DNA from: Porticoccus litoralis
GTDB taxonomy: Bacteria; Pseudomonadota; Gammaproteobacteria; Pseudomonadales; Porticoccaceae
Reading direction: 5' to 3'
Assembly: GCF_030676955.1 (NCBI RefSeq)
Contig: NZ_JAUUUU010000006.1
Coordinates: 65,395-129,394, forward strand
DNA length: 64,000 nucleotides
Position 1 is the stretch's first letter; each line of letters opens with the position of its first letter. Below the pieces are notes generated by a model that was not told where the DNA came from, did not search any database, and worked only from the letters and a program-made list of their open reading frames with translations. Shown one piece after another: positions 51,623 through 60,816 of this stretch. Both the position numbers and the translations under genes were made by a program.

Positions 51623-53395
51623 TTAGTAGGTACGCGCCTTCGGTGCGAAGGCTTCCATGGTTTTGGGTGAGAAGTTCACACTGCGTTTGCCCACTCGCTT
51701 GTCGCTGGGGAAATAAACAGAGTGACACAGCCAGTTTTCATCGTCGCGCACGGAGTAATCTTCCCTAGCGTGAGCGCCGCGGCTTTCTTTACGCTCCTCT
51801 GCAGTAATTGCAGTTGCTTCTGCCACCTCAAGAAGATTTTGCAATTCGAGAGCTTCAATACGGGCTGTATTGTAGGTGTTGCTTTTATCATCGAGGCGAA
51901 CGTTCTCAATGCGGGGGCGCAATGCTTCAAGTTTCTTAATGCCTTCCTGCATGAAGTCACCGCGACGAAACACACCAAAATAGTTCTGCATGATATTCTG
52001 CAACTCGGTGCGCAGTTCAGCAGCGCCTTCCCCATCATTACTGCTATTAACTCGATTGAGGCGTGCCATCGCGGCGTTTACATGCTCATCCGTAGGGTCA
52101 TCCATATTGATACCTTCACGGAGAGCCTTTTCAATGAACAGGCCAGAGGAACGACCGAATACCACCAGGTCGAGCAGTGAGTTACCACCTAACCGGTTAG
52201 CACCATGAACTGACACACAGGCCGCCTCACCGCAGGCGTAGAGGCCGTTAATGACCTTTTCTTTGCCGTTAGAATCCAGTGTTAAGGCTTGGCCCTCAAC
52301 ATTGGTGGGAATCCCTCCCATCATATAGTGGCAGGTTGGTACAACAGGAATAGGCTCACTAACCGGGTCGACATGAGCAAAGGTTCTTGACAGTTCGCAG
52401 ATACCGGGCAAGCGGCTTTCCAGTATCTCTTCACCCAGGTGATCTAACTTCAAGTAGACGTGATCACCATTTTCACCACATCCGCGACCTTCGAGAATCT
52501 CAAGCACCATTGAACGTGCAACAACATCTCGCCCCGCAAGGTCTTTGGCATTAGGAGCATAACGCTCCATAAAGCGTTCGCCATCTTTATTGATCAGGTA
52601 ACCACCCTCACCCCGACAACCTTCAGTGACTAAAGTACCAGCACCATGGATGCCGGTCGGGTGAAACTGCCACATTTCCATATCCTGCACGGGGAAGCCG
52701 GCACGAAGCGCCATGCCAATCCCGTCACCGGTATTAATGTGGGCATTAGTGGTGGATGCATAGATACGGCCTGCACCACCGGTGGCCAATACTGTTGCTT
52801 TGGATTTTACAAAAACGGTTTCGCCCGTTTCGATATCGATCGCAATAACACCAACAACTTCGTCATTGGCATTTTTCACCAGATCTACCGCAAACCATTC
52901 ATTAAAGAAGACGGTATTGTTTTTGACATTGTTCTGATAAAGAGTGTGCAGTAATGCGTGACCAGTACGGTCAGCAGCAGCGCAGGTACGAGCAGCCTGA
53001 CCGCCCTCACCAAAATTTTTGGACTGACCACCAAAAGGACGCTGATAGATACGGCCTTCTTCGGTACGTGAGAATGGCAAGCCCATGTGTTCCAGCTCGA
53101 AGACCGCTTCAGGGCCGACTGAACACATGTATTCAATAGCGTCCTGATCACCAATATAGTCAGAACCCTTGACGGTGTCGTACATGTGCCAGCGCCAATC
53201 ATCATTTGGGTCATCACTGGCAATTGCACAGGTAATACCACCCTGAGCTGACACGGTGTGCGAGCGAGTAGGAAACACCTTGGAAATAACAGCTGTTTTA
53301 TAACCGGACTGAGCCAGTTGCAACGCGGCGCGCATACCGGCGCCACCACCACCGACGATAACGCCGTCGAAGGAAATAGTTCTTACGCTAGTCAT
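51623..53395 (-). CDS. sdhA: Succinate dehydrogenase flavoprotein subunit
   Basis: Oxidises succinate with covalent FAD. FAD is attached at His in SKVFPTRSHTVSAQGG. VIVGGGGAGMRAALQLAQSGY is the dinucleotide loop, and PTCHYMMGGIPTNVEGQAL together with RLGGNSLLDLVVFGR line the active site. I use ATG 53395 (MTSVRTISFDG, 590 aa). The longer ORF would add 20 non-family residues and run into sdhD. Confidence 0.97.
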   Translation of the reverse strand: MTSVRTISFDGVIVGGGGAGMRAALQLAQSGYKTAVISKVFPTRSHTVSAQGGITCAIASDDPNDDWRWHMYDTVKGSDYIGDQDAIEYMCSVGPEAVFELEHMGLPFSRTEEGRIYQRPFGGQSKNFGEGGQAARTCAAADRTGHALLHTLYQNNVKNNTVFFNEWFAVDLVKNANDEVVGVIAIDIETGETVFVKSKATVLATGGAGRIYASTTNAHINTGDGIGMALRAGFPVQDMEMWQFHPTGIHGAGTLVTEGCRGEGGYLINKDGERFMERYAPNAKDLAGRDVVARSMVLEILEGRGCGENGDHVYLKLDHLGEEILESRLPGICELSRTFAHVDPVSEPIPVVPTCHYMMGGIPTNVEGQALTLDSNGKEKVINGLYACGEAACVSVHGANRLGGNSLLDLVVFGRSSGLFIEKALREGINMDDPTDEHVNAAMARLNRVNSSNDGEGAAELRTELQNIMQNYFGVFRRGDFMQEGIKKLEALRPRIENVRLDDKSNTYNTARIEALELQNLLEVAEATAITAEERKESRGAHAREDYSVRDDENWLCHSVYFPSDKRVGKRSVNFSPKTMEAFAPKARTY

Positions 53396-53399
53396 GGAT

Positions 53400-53777
53400 T
53401 TAAATTCCCCAAACGATTTCAAGAGCCCAGATGACATACACCAGTGTGACGGCAATCATTCCTAACTGCAGGAATATACGCAGTGGTGTCGCTTTTGGAC
53501 CAAGCAGACGGACAGTCACATAATCAGTCAGTACTGCCCACAGGCCAATCCATGCATGGATGGCAATCGACAATACAGTCAGGACATTGAACACCTTCAT
53601 GCACAGGCAGCTATGAAGGGCCACCCACTGGCTGTATTCCAGATTTGGGGTAAACAACAGGTAAAATGTGATGAAAATGGCATAGGCCGCCATCACCACA
53701 GCGGTCACACGCTGTAACAGCCAGTCGGACAGGCCGCTACGACCAAAACTTGTAATATTGGTAATCATGCTACCCAT
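53400..53777 (-). CDS. sdhD: Succinate dehydrogenase membrane anchor subunit
   Basis: 125 aa with three membrane helices that hold heme b and the ubiquinone site with SdhC. GRSGLSDWLLQRVTAVVMAAYAIFITFYLL is the typical start. The heme-ligand region is IAIHAWIGLWAVLTDYV. It overlaps sdhC by 13 bp and ends 4 bp before the sdhA ATG. Confidence 0.95.
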   Translation of the reverse strand: MGSMITNITSFGRSGLSDWLLQRVTAVVMAAYAIFITFYLLFTPNLEYSQWVALHSCLCMKVFNVLTVLSIAIHAWIGLWAVLTDYVTVRLLGPKATPLRIFLQLGMIAVTLVYVIWALEIVWGI

Positions 53778-54139
53778 ACCCCCGCAAGCAAAATCAGAAT
53801 GGCGGCAACAACCAGGACGATCTTCGCACCCAGGCGGCCACCTTCAAGTGTTTCACCAACACCAAAGTCCATAATAAGGTGACGAATCCCTGCCGCCATG
53901 TGATAGGCCAGTCCTGCCAAGGATGCCCATATGATCAGCTTGCAAAATGGGCTGCCCATGGTCTCCTTAATAGCATTGAACCCCTCTTCTGAGGAAAGGC
54001 TTGAGTCCAGCAACCAGAGGAATACCCCAATGGCAGCAAATAGAACTACACCGGATACCCGGTGAAGAATGGACGCGTAGGAAGTAATTGGAAGCTGAAT
54101 AGTTCCAATATCGAGATTTACAGGTCTTTTCTTGTTCAC
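53765..54139 (-). CDS. sdhC: Succinate dehydrogenase cytochrome b556 subunit
   Basis: 124 aa with three membrane helices. The SdhC signature appears as RPVNLDIGTIQLPITSYASILHRVSGVVLF. The heme histidine is in GLAYHMAAGIRHLIMDFG. It is the first gene of the sdh-suc operon and diverges from gltA. A good promoter lies about 108 bp upstream. Confidence 0.96.
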   Translation of the reverse strand: MNKKRPVNLDIGTIQLPITSYASILHRVSGVVLFAAIGVFLWLLDSSLSSEEGFNAIKETMGSPFCKLIIWASLAGLAYHMAAGIRHLIMDFGVGETLEGGRLGAKIVLVVAAILILLAGVWVA

Positions 54140-54246
54140 GGTATATACACCTTATCTAATCTGTACAGCTAGCTATAAGATGAGTTAAATGCAAAGCAGG
54201 GAATCGGCTATACCATCGTTAGCATGCCGGGTTAGATCGGGCGGAA

Positions 54247-54275
54247 ATTATAGGTGCATTACAAGCCGATTACAA
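54247..54275 (-). promoter_or_regulatory. Sigma-70 promoter of the sdh-suc operon
   Basis: On the minus strand, -35 TTGTAA (54275-54270), 17-bp spacer, perfect -10 TATAAT (54252-54247). Confidence 0.72.
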
Positions 54276-54361
54276 TTAAACCGTCGTTTGATTGCCAACA
54301 ACCAGTGATCGGCATACGACCTATCGATAGTCGCTATTCACTGCATCGATCCTCACTTAAA

Positions 54362-54389
54362 TTGACAATTTTTTCGAGCAGGCTATAGT
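54362..54389 (+). promoter_or_regulatory. Sigma-70 promoter of gltA
   Basis: Perfect -35 TTGACA (54362-54367), 16-bp spacer, -10 TATAGT (54384-54389), about 90 bp upstream of the gltA ATG. Confidence 0.75.
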
Positions 54390-54478
54390 TTCCGGCCTCT
54401 GATAAATTTTTCAGGTCATTTCGCAAGACTATTTACTTGCTATCCCAGATCCAGATTCCTGACTCTTAGGAGAACCCA

Positions 54479-55756
54479 ATGAGCGATAAGAAGGTCAATC
54501 TTTCAGTTGAGGGCACAGATATCAACCTTGAGCTGCCCATTCTCAAGAGCACCCTCGGTGAAGATGTTATTGATATTTCCCAGGTACCTAAAACAGGTTG
54601 CTGGACCTACGATCCCGGCTTTGGATCAACCGCTGCCTGCGAGTCAAAAATCACTTACATCGACGGTGAAAAAGGTATTCTCCTGCACCGTGGATACCCG
54701 ATTGAGCAATTGGCTGAAAAATCCAACTATCTCGAAACCTGCTACCTACTTCTTCACGGTGAACTTCCCGTAGGTACAGAAAAAGAAAACTTCCAGAAAA
54801 TCATCAATCAACACACCATGGTCAACCGCTCAATTGAGCAGTTTATGTCAGGTTTCCGTTACGATGCGCACCCCATGGCCATGCTCTGTGGCGTAGTCGG
54901 TGCCATGTCATCGTTCTATCACGACTCCATGGATATCAACGACCCCGAACATCGACTGATCACAGCTCACCGTTTGATCGCGAAAATGCCTACTCTGGCG
55001 GCCATGTGCCACAAGCACTTCATTGGCCAGCCTTACATGTATCCCGACAATAGCCTGAGCTATTCAGAGAACTTCCTGCATATGATGTTCGGTACTCCCT
55101 GCGAGCCTAGCAACATCAATCCGGTCGTCGCCAAAGCCATGGATCTGTTGTTCCTGCTCCACGCTGACCACGAACAAAATGCATCCACTTCTACTGTTCG
55201 CCTGGCCGGCTCTTCAGGCGCCAACCCGTTCTCCTGTATTGCCGCAGGTATTGCTGCATTGTGGGGACCCGCCCACGGTGGCGCCAACCAGGCAGTACTG
55301 GAAATGCTGGAGCAAATTGGCGATGAGAAACACATCGACGGCTTCATCAAGCGTGCGAAAGACAAGGATGACCCCTTCCGCCTGATGGGCTTTGGCCACC
55401 GCGTTTACAAAAACTTTGATCCTCGCGCCAAGGTGATGAAAGAAGCTTGTGACGCCGTGCTCGCAGAACTGGGCATTGAAAATGATCCCCTGCTGAAAAT
55501 CGCCAAGCGTCTGGAGCAAATCGCACTGGAAGACGAGTATTTCGTCGCGAAGAAACTCTACCCCAACGTGGATTTCTATTCCGGCATCATCATGAAAGCC
55601 ATTGGCATTCCGACAGAAATGTTCACTGTCATCTTCGCCACAGGCCGCACAGTGGGCTGGATTTCACACTGGAACGAAATGCTCAGCAATCCCTATCGTA
55701 TTGGCCGCCCGCGTCAACTGTACACAGGTTCGCCAAAGCGCGATTACCCCGGCTGA
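54479..55756 (+). CDS. gltA: Citrate synthase (type II, hexameric)
   Basis: Condenses acetyl-CoA with oxaloacetate. The signature GFGHRVYKNFDPRA carries a catalytic His, and HADHEQNASTSTVRLAGSSGANPFSCIAAGIAALWGPAHGGAN holds another. The catalytic Asp is in YPNVDFYSGI. At 425 aa with an N-terminal strand domain it is the NADH-sensitive type of Gram-negatives. TTAGGAGAA precedes the ATG. It diverges from sdhC. Confidence 0.98.
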   Translation: MSDKKVNLSVEGTDINLELPILKSTLGEDVIDISQVPKTGCWTYDPGFGSTAACESKITYIDGEKGILLHRGYPIEQLAEKSNYLETCYLLLHGELPVGTEKENFQKIINQHTMVNRSIEQFMSGFRYDAHPMAMLCGVVGAMSSFYHDSMDINDPEHRLITAHRLIAKMPTLAAMCHKHFIGQPYMYPDNSLSYSENFLHMMFGTPCEPSNINPVVAKAMDLLFLLHADHEQNASTSTVRLAGSSGANPFSCIAAGIAALWGPAHGGANQAVLEMLEQIGDEKHIDGFIKRAKDKDDPFRLMGFGHRVYKNFDPRAKVMKEACDAVLAELGIENDPLLKIAKRLEQIALEDEYFVAKKLYPNVDFYSGIIMKAIGIPTEMFTVIFATGRTVGWISHWNEMLSNPYRIGRPRQLYTGSPKRDYPG

Positions 55757-55771
55757 GACCAGCGCTGATAG

Positions 55772-55800
55772 AAAAAACCGCCACACCAGGCGGTTTTTTT
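55772..55800 (+). terminator. Intrinsic terminator of gltA
   Basis: CCGCC (55778-55782) / GGCGG (55789-55793), extended by six A-T pairs, loop ACACCA, seven T. It lies about 15 bp after the stop codon. Confidence 0.88.
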
Positions 55801-55955
55801 CGCCCACAAAAACGTTCGCATACAACACAAAAAATAAACCCCTTGTGCTACCTATGGCCAAATTCGCACTGATATGTCAGCATGAACCAACAAAAGGGCT
55901 GAACTTGAAGAGAGCCTGATAGTCATAATTAGAGTGCGTTTAGGAGATTACAATA

Positions 55956-56393
55956 ATGAGTAAAAGACTAGCGGGTAAAATACGTTTAACAATAACCACT
56001 TTGCTGTCGGCTTTGCTGCTGTCAAGCGCCTCATGGTTATCAGCGGCTGAAGCAGAAAACACCCCAGAAGCCGTAGTTAAAAGCTATTACGCGGCGCTTA
56101 AGGCCCGCAAATACGAGGATGCATACGTACTATTAACACCTACGATGATCGATGGCCGAACAAGTAAGGAATACGTCGCTGACTGGAAGAACATTGTCAA
56201 TATGGGTTCGGTGATTCTCCACGAATACGGCATAAGCTCTATTGATATTGATGGCGAAACCGCTACGGTATCTGCTTGGACACGGGCCAGCGATGTATTT
56301 AATAAAGATGGAATTATCGAAAAGGAAATCGATCACCTGAAACTGATCGATGGCGTTTGGAAGCTCGATGCAACAGAAGTATTAATGGAATAA
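55956..56393 (+). CDS. Secreted NTF2-like/DUF4878-like protein
   Basis: 145 aa with a signal peptide (about residues 1-31, LLLSSASWLSAAEA). The mature part looks like a small alpha+beta cone fold: TPEAVVKSYYAALKARKYEDAYVLLTPTM is the typical helix opening of NTF2-like lipid- or ligand-binding proteins. VWKLDATEV is the usual last strand. No catalytic residues are evident. TTAGGAG precedes the ATG. It stands alone between two terminators. Confidence 0.72.
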   Translation: MSKRLAGKIRLTITTLLSALLLSSASWLSAAEAENTPEAVVKSYYAALKARKYEDAYVLLTPTMIDGRTSKEYVADWKNIVNMGSVILHEYGISSIDIDGETATVSAWTRASDVFNKDGIIEKEIDHLKLIDGVWKLDATEVLME

Positions 56394-56415
56394 TCTGGAG
56401 TTACACAGCATTAAT

Positions 56416-56452
56416 AAAAGCAGTCATTTCGCGTGGAAATGGCTGCTTTTTT
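56416..56452 (+). terminator. Intrinsic terminator of the NTF2-like gene
   Basis: A 12-bp stem, AGCAGTCATTTC / GAAATGGCTGCT with one G-T pair, loop GCGTG, followed by six T. Confidence 0.88.
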
Positions 56453-56538
56453 ATGCCCCACGACTAACGTCCAATAGGTTTCGCAACTGCTCTGTGAAAG
56501 ACTGTTAAAAACACAGCTATATAAAGGGGTATGGGGTC

Positions 56539-56928
56539 ATGCAACGAATACAGGCGTATCTGGTGGGAGCACTCTTGATGTTTGGGTCGGCAACCTGGGC
56601 CGCCATCTTTGCTCAAAATATTACATCCGTCCTCCTGCTGATGGCCGTCCCCTCAATGTTATGCGGTTATGTATATGCCACCGCCCTACCCCAATACGTT
56701 TGGGGCATGCTTCTCGGCATATGTGTTTATATGATGGCCGAGTACCTGATGTATGGCCCCGTTTATAAAGTGACTGGACTGATATACGGCATCGGTTACG
56801 TCATCGCCATCGGTTTTGCCTTCACTGGGTATGCCGTTTACCGCTGGAAATGCAACAGACAACAAGCTGGCCAAAAAAAAGAGATGAAGCCTGAAACTCG
56901 GGACCAAAAATGGGCCGAGGCTCAATAA
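56539..56928 (+). CDS. Four-helix membrane protein of unknown function
   Basis: 129 aa with about four hydrophobic segments: LVGALLMFGSATWAAIFAQN, SVLLLMAVPSMLCGYVYAT, YVWGMLLGICVYMMAEYL and VTGLIYGIGYVIAIGFAFTG. A charged cytosolic tail (KKEMKPETRDQKWAEAQ) follows. No family is recognised. AAAGGGG lies about 12 nt before the ATG. It faces the tRNA-Ala gene with a shared terminator between. Confidence 0.68.
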   Translation: MQRIQAYLVGALLMFGSATWAAIFAQNITSVLLLMAVPSMLCGYVYATALPQYVWGMLLGICVYMMAEYLMYGPVYKVTGLIYGIGYVIAIGFAFTGYAVYRWKCNRQQAGQKKEMKPETRDQKWAEAQ

Positions 56929-56981
56929 CCAGTAGGTACTCATACTGACAAAGCGCTTTATAACCCCCACGCCCGCCCAAT

Positions 56982-57016
56982 AAAAAACCCCTGCATAAAT
57001 ATGCAGGGGTTTTTTA
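56982..57016. terminator. Bidirectional terminator shared by tRNA-Ala and the membrane-protein gene
   Basis: Perfect 9-bp stem CCCCTGCAT (56988-56996) / ATGCAGGGG (57001-57009), loop AAAT, six A before and six T after. Confidence 0.93.
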
Positions 57017-57018
57017 TT

Positions 57019-57094
57019 TGGTGGAGCTAAGCGGGATCGAACCGCTGACCTCAACACTGCCAGTGTTGCGCTCTCCCAGCTGAGCTATAGCCCC
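57019..57094 (-). tRNA. tRNA-Ala (anticodon GGC)
   Basis: 76 nt on the minus strand. Acceptor GGGGCTA pairs with TAGCTCC before ACCA, with CCA encoded. D arm GCTCAGCTGGGAGAGC, anticodon arm with loop TGGCAGT (anticodon GGC), T arm GGTTCGATCC. It is near-identical to E. coli alaW outside the anticodon stem. It lies 39 bp downstream of gltX on the same strand, so it may be processed from the gltX transcript. Confidence 0.97.
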
Positions 57095-57133
57095 GAAAGA
57101 GGCTGCGAATTTTAGGTACTGACCCCATAGGTG

Positions 57134-58648
57134 TCAAGCTTGTTCTTCAGGATGCTCTAGTCGCGATCTGGACATTTCCTGATATTCTTTTTCCAGCTTC
57201 TTGAGCTGTTTTTTGGATACGCCGCCAGCGGCATTGAGAGCGTGTCTAACGCGCGCTCTGACAATATCAGGGCCAAGGATGGCCATAGCATCAAACAGCG
57301 GAGGCGCTGACGGAGAGCCCGCCACAGCGACAAACAGCGGAAACAGGAAATCTTTTAATTTTAAGTCCATCCCCTGAGCCAGTTGATTCAGTTCTTGGTA
57401 TAACCCATCACGATGCCAGTGACGCAGGTTATCTAACCGCCAGGAGCTGAATTGCAAAATCTTGCAGACCGTATCCAATTCAAGCTTTTTATGCTCAAAA
57501 CTGTTCTCTTGTAATGCCGGCATTCCAGAGAGCATAAAATTCAACAGAGGCGCGATATCGGTAAACTTCTCTACGCGCTCCTTGATCAATGGGATCATTT
57601 GACTGAGGTTATCGCGATTTAGTGCCCAGGCCGCAACACGGTCGGCAAACTGTTCATCGTCAAGATTTTCGCGTATCCAGCAACCATTCAACCAATCCAG
57701 CTTTTCGGTATCAAATACCGGGCCACCCAGATGAACAGAACTGATATCAAAGTGCGCCAGCATTTCCTGTAGAGAGAACTTTTCACTTTCATCCGGCATG
57801 GACCACCCCATACGCCCCAGGTAATTCACCACCGCTTCAGGCAAATACCCCATATCGCGGTAGTAGGTGATGCTGGTGGGATTCTTACGCTTGCTGAGTT
57901 TGCTTTTATCGGGATTCCTCAACAACGGCATGTGACAGAGCTGCGGCATTTCCCAACCAAAATACTGATAGAGGAGAAAATGTTTGGGAGCCGAATTAAT
58001 CCACTCCTCGCCACGAATAACATGGGTAATGGCCATCAGGTGATCATCGACCACATTGGCGAGGTGATAGGTAGGCATGCCGTCCGCTTTGAGTAGCACC
58101 TGCATATCGACCTGCGACCAGGGAATTTCAATTTCACCGCGCAACATGTCGTTGAATCGACAGCTGCCCTCAGAGGGTACCTTCATACGGATAACATAGG
58201 GTTCACCTTCAGCTAGGCGTCGGTCAATTTCGTCCTGGGTCAGGCTCAGGCTACGTCCGTCGTATTTTGGCGTCTCACCGCGGGCCATCTGCTCACGACG
58301 CATCTCATCAAGCTCTTCCGGGGTGGCAAAACAATAAAATGCATGCCCTTTTTCTATCAGCTCTGAGACATAGCGGTGATAGATATCCATCCGCTCACTT
58401 TGGCGATAAGGACCATAGTCACCGCCAACATCAGGGCCTTCGGACCAATCCAGCCCCAGCCATTTGAGGGATGACAGAATCATTGCCTCAGACTCCGGCG
58501 TACTGCGAACCTGATCGGTGTCTTCTATGCGCAGAATAAATTCGCCGCCCTGACTTTTGGCAAAACACAGATTGAATAACGCGATATAGGCTGTCCCGAC
58601 ATGGGGGTCACCTGTGGGTGAAGGAGCAATACGTGTGCGAACAGACAT
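57134..58648 (-). CDS. gltX: Glutamyl-tRNA synthetase
   Basis: A class I synthetase of 504 aa. The HIGH motif is PSPTGDPHVGTAYIALFN and the KMSKS-equivalent is DKSKLSKRKNPTSI. FILRIEDTDQVRSTPE and the anticodon-binding C-terminal helices (from about residue 330) match bacterial GluRS. HVG replaces the more common HIG, as in many proteobacteria. tRNA-Ala follows. Confidence 0.97.
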   Translation of the reverse strand: MSVRTRIAPSPTGDPHVGTAYIALFNLCFAKSQGGEFILRIEDTDQVRSTPESEAMILSSLKWLGLDWSEGPDVGGDYGPYRQSERMDIYHRYVSELIEKGHAFYCFATPEELDEMRREQMARGETPKYDGRSLSLTQDEIDRRLAEGEPYVIRMKVPSEGSCRFNDMLRGEIEIPWSQVDMQVLLKADGMPTYHLANVVDDHLMAITHVIRGEEWINSAPKHFLLYQYFGWEMPQLCHMPLLRNPDKSKLSKRKNPTSITYYRDMGYLPEAVVNYLGRMGWSMPDESEKFSLQEMLAHFDISSVHLGGPVFDTEKLDWLNGCWIRENLDDEQFADRVAAWALNRDNLSQMIPLIKERVEKFTDIAPLLNFMLSGMPALQENSFEHKKLELDTVCKILQFSSWRLDNLRHWHRDGLYQELNQLAQGMDLKLKDFLFPLFVAVAGSPSAPPLFDAMAILGPDIVRARVRHALNAAGGVSKKQLKKLEKEYQEMSRSRLEHPEEQA

Positions 58649-58711
58649 AATGTTGAAATTCCGCCTAAATTAAAGGGTCACAAAAAGGCGGTCATTATAC
58701 GCATACCAACG

Positions 58712-60676
58712 CTAGGCGACAGGTTTCACCTGAGGCTCACATAAAAAATAGCCCTGAGCGACATCAACCCCGAGGGCCTGTAGTTCCAGCCACTCAGCTT
58801 CGGTTTCCACACCCTCAATCCACAACTCCATGCCCCGATTGTGGATTAAGCCCGCCAGGGATTTGATGTAGAACTGGTTGTCCTTATTACTGTCCAGGCC
58901 GCGAGTGAAGGAGCGATGTATCTTGAGGTGATGCAGGGACAGGCTGCCCAGGTAACCGAATGCAATGGAGTCAACCCCAAAATTGTCCAGGCCGAGTGTC
59001 GAATTGCGCCGCTCCAGTAGGTCATGTAATTCCCGCAATGGTGCATCGTTGGATCTAATTGCATATTCAGGGATTTCAAAAATCAGCTTACTGGCGAGCT
59101 TTCGCTGCGAAGAAAGGAAAGTATCAAGCCACGTCATAAAGCCCGATGACTTTATGGAAACCATGGACAAGTTGACGCACAGCTTGCCATCAAGACCATC
59201 CTGGCGATGAGCCGATGCCAGCGACTCCAGCACCAACTGATCCAGTTTTGGCATCAATCCCAAACGTTCAGCAATGGGAATCACCACCCCGGCGGATAAC
59301 AGATCGCTACCCTGAAGGAAGCGCACAAAGACTTCGTTTGCCACCAGTGAGCGATCTTTCGTGGTGTATATCGGTTGAAAATGCAGGGCCACAAGCCTGT
59401 TTTCAACAGCCTGGCGAAGGTAGCTTTCCCAGTCATTCAGGGGCTTACCGAGTACTGGCACTTCCCCGTCAGAAACATCCGCAAATTGCATCCAGCGACT
59501 GCCCTTGCCCATTCTGGCCTGGCACAAGGCGATATTTGCCTCACTCAACATCTCCGGGACATCACTGACGTTACTGCTATAGGTGTACCCCATATGAAAG
59601 CGAAGAGGATACTTCTGATTGTTAAGCCAGCTCCCCCCCTGCAGGCTATCAAATAGATGCCCGGCTACCGCAACACCTTCTGAAGGGGCTACATCGGGGA
59701 TAAAAATGGAAAATTCCGGCCCCTGGCGCCTCGCCACCAGAGCCCGGCTGTGGGAACTCAATGCCTCCGTCAGCTGCTCACCTACAGCCTTCAGTATCGC
59801 ATTGCCCTCACCACGGCCCGCATAATCATTCACACTGGCAAAATCATTGATTGCCAGAATGGCCAATGCGCCCGTATGCACACCACCCTCCTGGTCATCT
59901 GCATAGCTTTTCATGCGGTTATCAAAGTCCACACGGTTGGAAAGACCCGTTACATCATCCTGATAAGACTGTTTCTGTAACCGCCCTATCAACTCAAGCT
60001 GATCATCAAAAATGTGCTTTAAAGTCTTGGCCATGCGGTTCATGGCTTCCACAACCCTTGCCAGCTCACGGGTTTTTGGAACGGTTTCCTGGACCACAAA
60101 ATGTCTTTCACAGATCTCGTTGGCCTGCTGCTCAAGACGAGTCAAGGGAACCAACAACCATTTCAGAGCAACATAAGCCAGCAGGCAAACACCCAGAGTA
60201 ATCGAGGCAAACCAGGTTAGCTGGGAAGTGGTTACCTGCCAGAGTTTCATATACGCCTGGCCGGGGTTGCTGACCACATAGACGTCACCCAGCCGAGCCC
60301 AGCCAGAAGCCACCTCTGCCCTGCCCAGCGCCTCGGGCAGAGAGATAAATGAAATAAACCAGGGAGGAACGCCCTCAATAGATACGGGAAATGACCTGTC
60401 GATCAACACCTTGCCATCGAGGTCTTCAAAATAGATACGTTGATAGTAACCGCTATCTGATACAGCGTTGAACATCGTATCGAGCGTGGCGATATCCTTA
60501 TCCTTAGCGGCCTGCGTCATCGATAAACCAAGCGACGTTGCCGTGTCCTGAGCGTGGACGTGCATTTGATCCGCCACCAGCTGCTGATTATTGCGAAGAC
60601 TGACGACCGTATTTCCCGCGTAGAGGCAAATGAACAGCAATAAAATCGCAACAATCAACTGACGAAACAGGGTCAC
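58712..60676 (-). CDS. lapD: LapD-like inside-out c-di-GMP receptor
   Basis: LapD binds c-di-GMP with degenerate cytosolic domains and sequesters the protease LapG in the periplasm. Domains run: TM1 (6-27), a periplasmic LapD_MoxY_N domain to about 150, TM2 (155-172), HAMP, a GGDEF domain with RQGPEF (317-322), and an EAL domain with EVF (448-450) in place of EAL. Both active sites are lost. Trp126 in SGWARLG matches the LapG-binding Trp125 of P. fluorescens LapD. The start is GTG 60676 (654 aa), with AAGGA upstream and VTLFRQL matching LapD N-termini. It diverges from lapG. Confidence 0.93.
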   Translation of the reverse strand: MTLFRQLIVAILLLFICLYAGNTVVSLRNNQQLVADQMHVHAQDTATSLGLSMTQAAKDKDIATLDTMFNAVSDSGYYQRIYFEDLDGKVLIDRSFPVSIEGVPPWFISFISLPEALGRAEVASGWARLGDVYVVSNPGQAYMKLWQVTTSQLTWFASITLGVCLLAYVALKWLLVPLTRLEQQANEICERHFVVQETVPKTRELARVVEAMNRMAKTLKHIFDDQLELIGRLQKQSYQDDVTGLSNRVDFDNRMKSYADDQEGGVHTGALAILAINDFASVNDYAGRGEGNAILKAVGEQLTEALSSHSRALVARRQGPEFSIFIPDVAPSEGVAVAGHLFDSLQGGSWLNNQKYPLRFHMGYTYSSNVSDVPEMLSEANIALCQARMGKGSRWMQFADVSDGEVPVLGKPLNDWESYLRQAVENRLVALHFQPIYTTKDRSLVANEVFVRFLQGSDLLSAGVVIPIAERLGLMPKLDQLVLESLASAHRQDGLDGKLCVNLSMVSIKSSGFMTWLDTFLSSQRKLASKLIFEIPEYAIRSNDAPLRELHDLLERRNSTLGLDNFGVDSIAFGYLGSLSLHHLKIHRSFTRGLDSNKDNQFYIKSLAGLIHNRGMELWIEGVETEAEWLELQALGVDVAQGYFLCEPQVKPVA

Positions 60677-60816
60677 GTCGTTTTTCCTTATACATTGTGT
60701 GTTAACGAGTCTAATGGAATCCCGTTCACTTGCCAATTAAGCACTGGGTCACAGTTTGCGCAGGCTGAAAGCCACTGAGATAAAGGGGTTCATGATAAGA
60801 TCAAATCGACTTTTTA

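Larger units (their letters stand above)
54140..54478. other. Divergent control region between sdhC and gltA
   Basis: This 339-bp stretch has no convincing ORF. It holds one good promoter facing each way, described separately. ATTACAAGCCGATTACAATT (54259-54277 region) contains a direct repeat ATTACAA overlapping the sdhC promoter. The long 5' leader of sdhC (about 100 nt) shows no hairpin I can name. Confidence 0.7.
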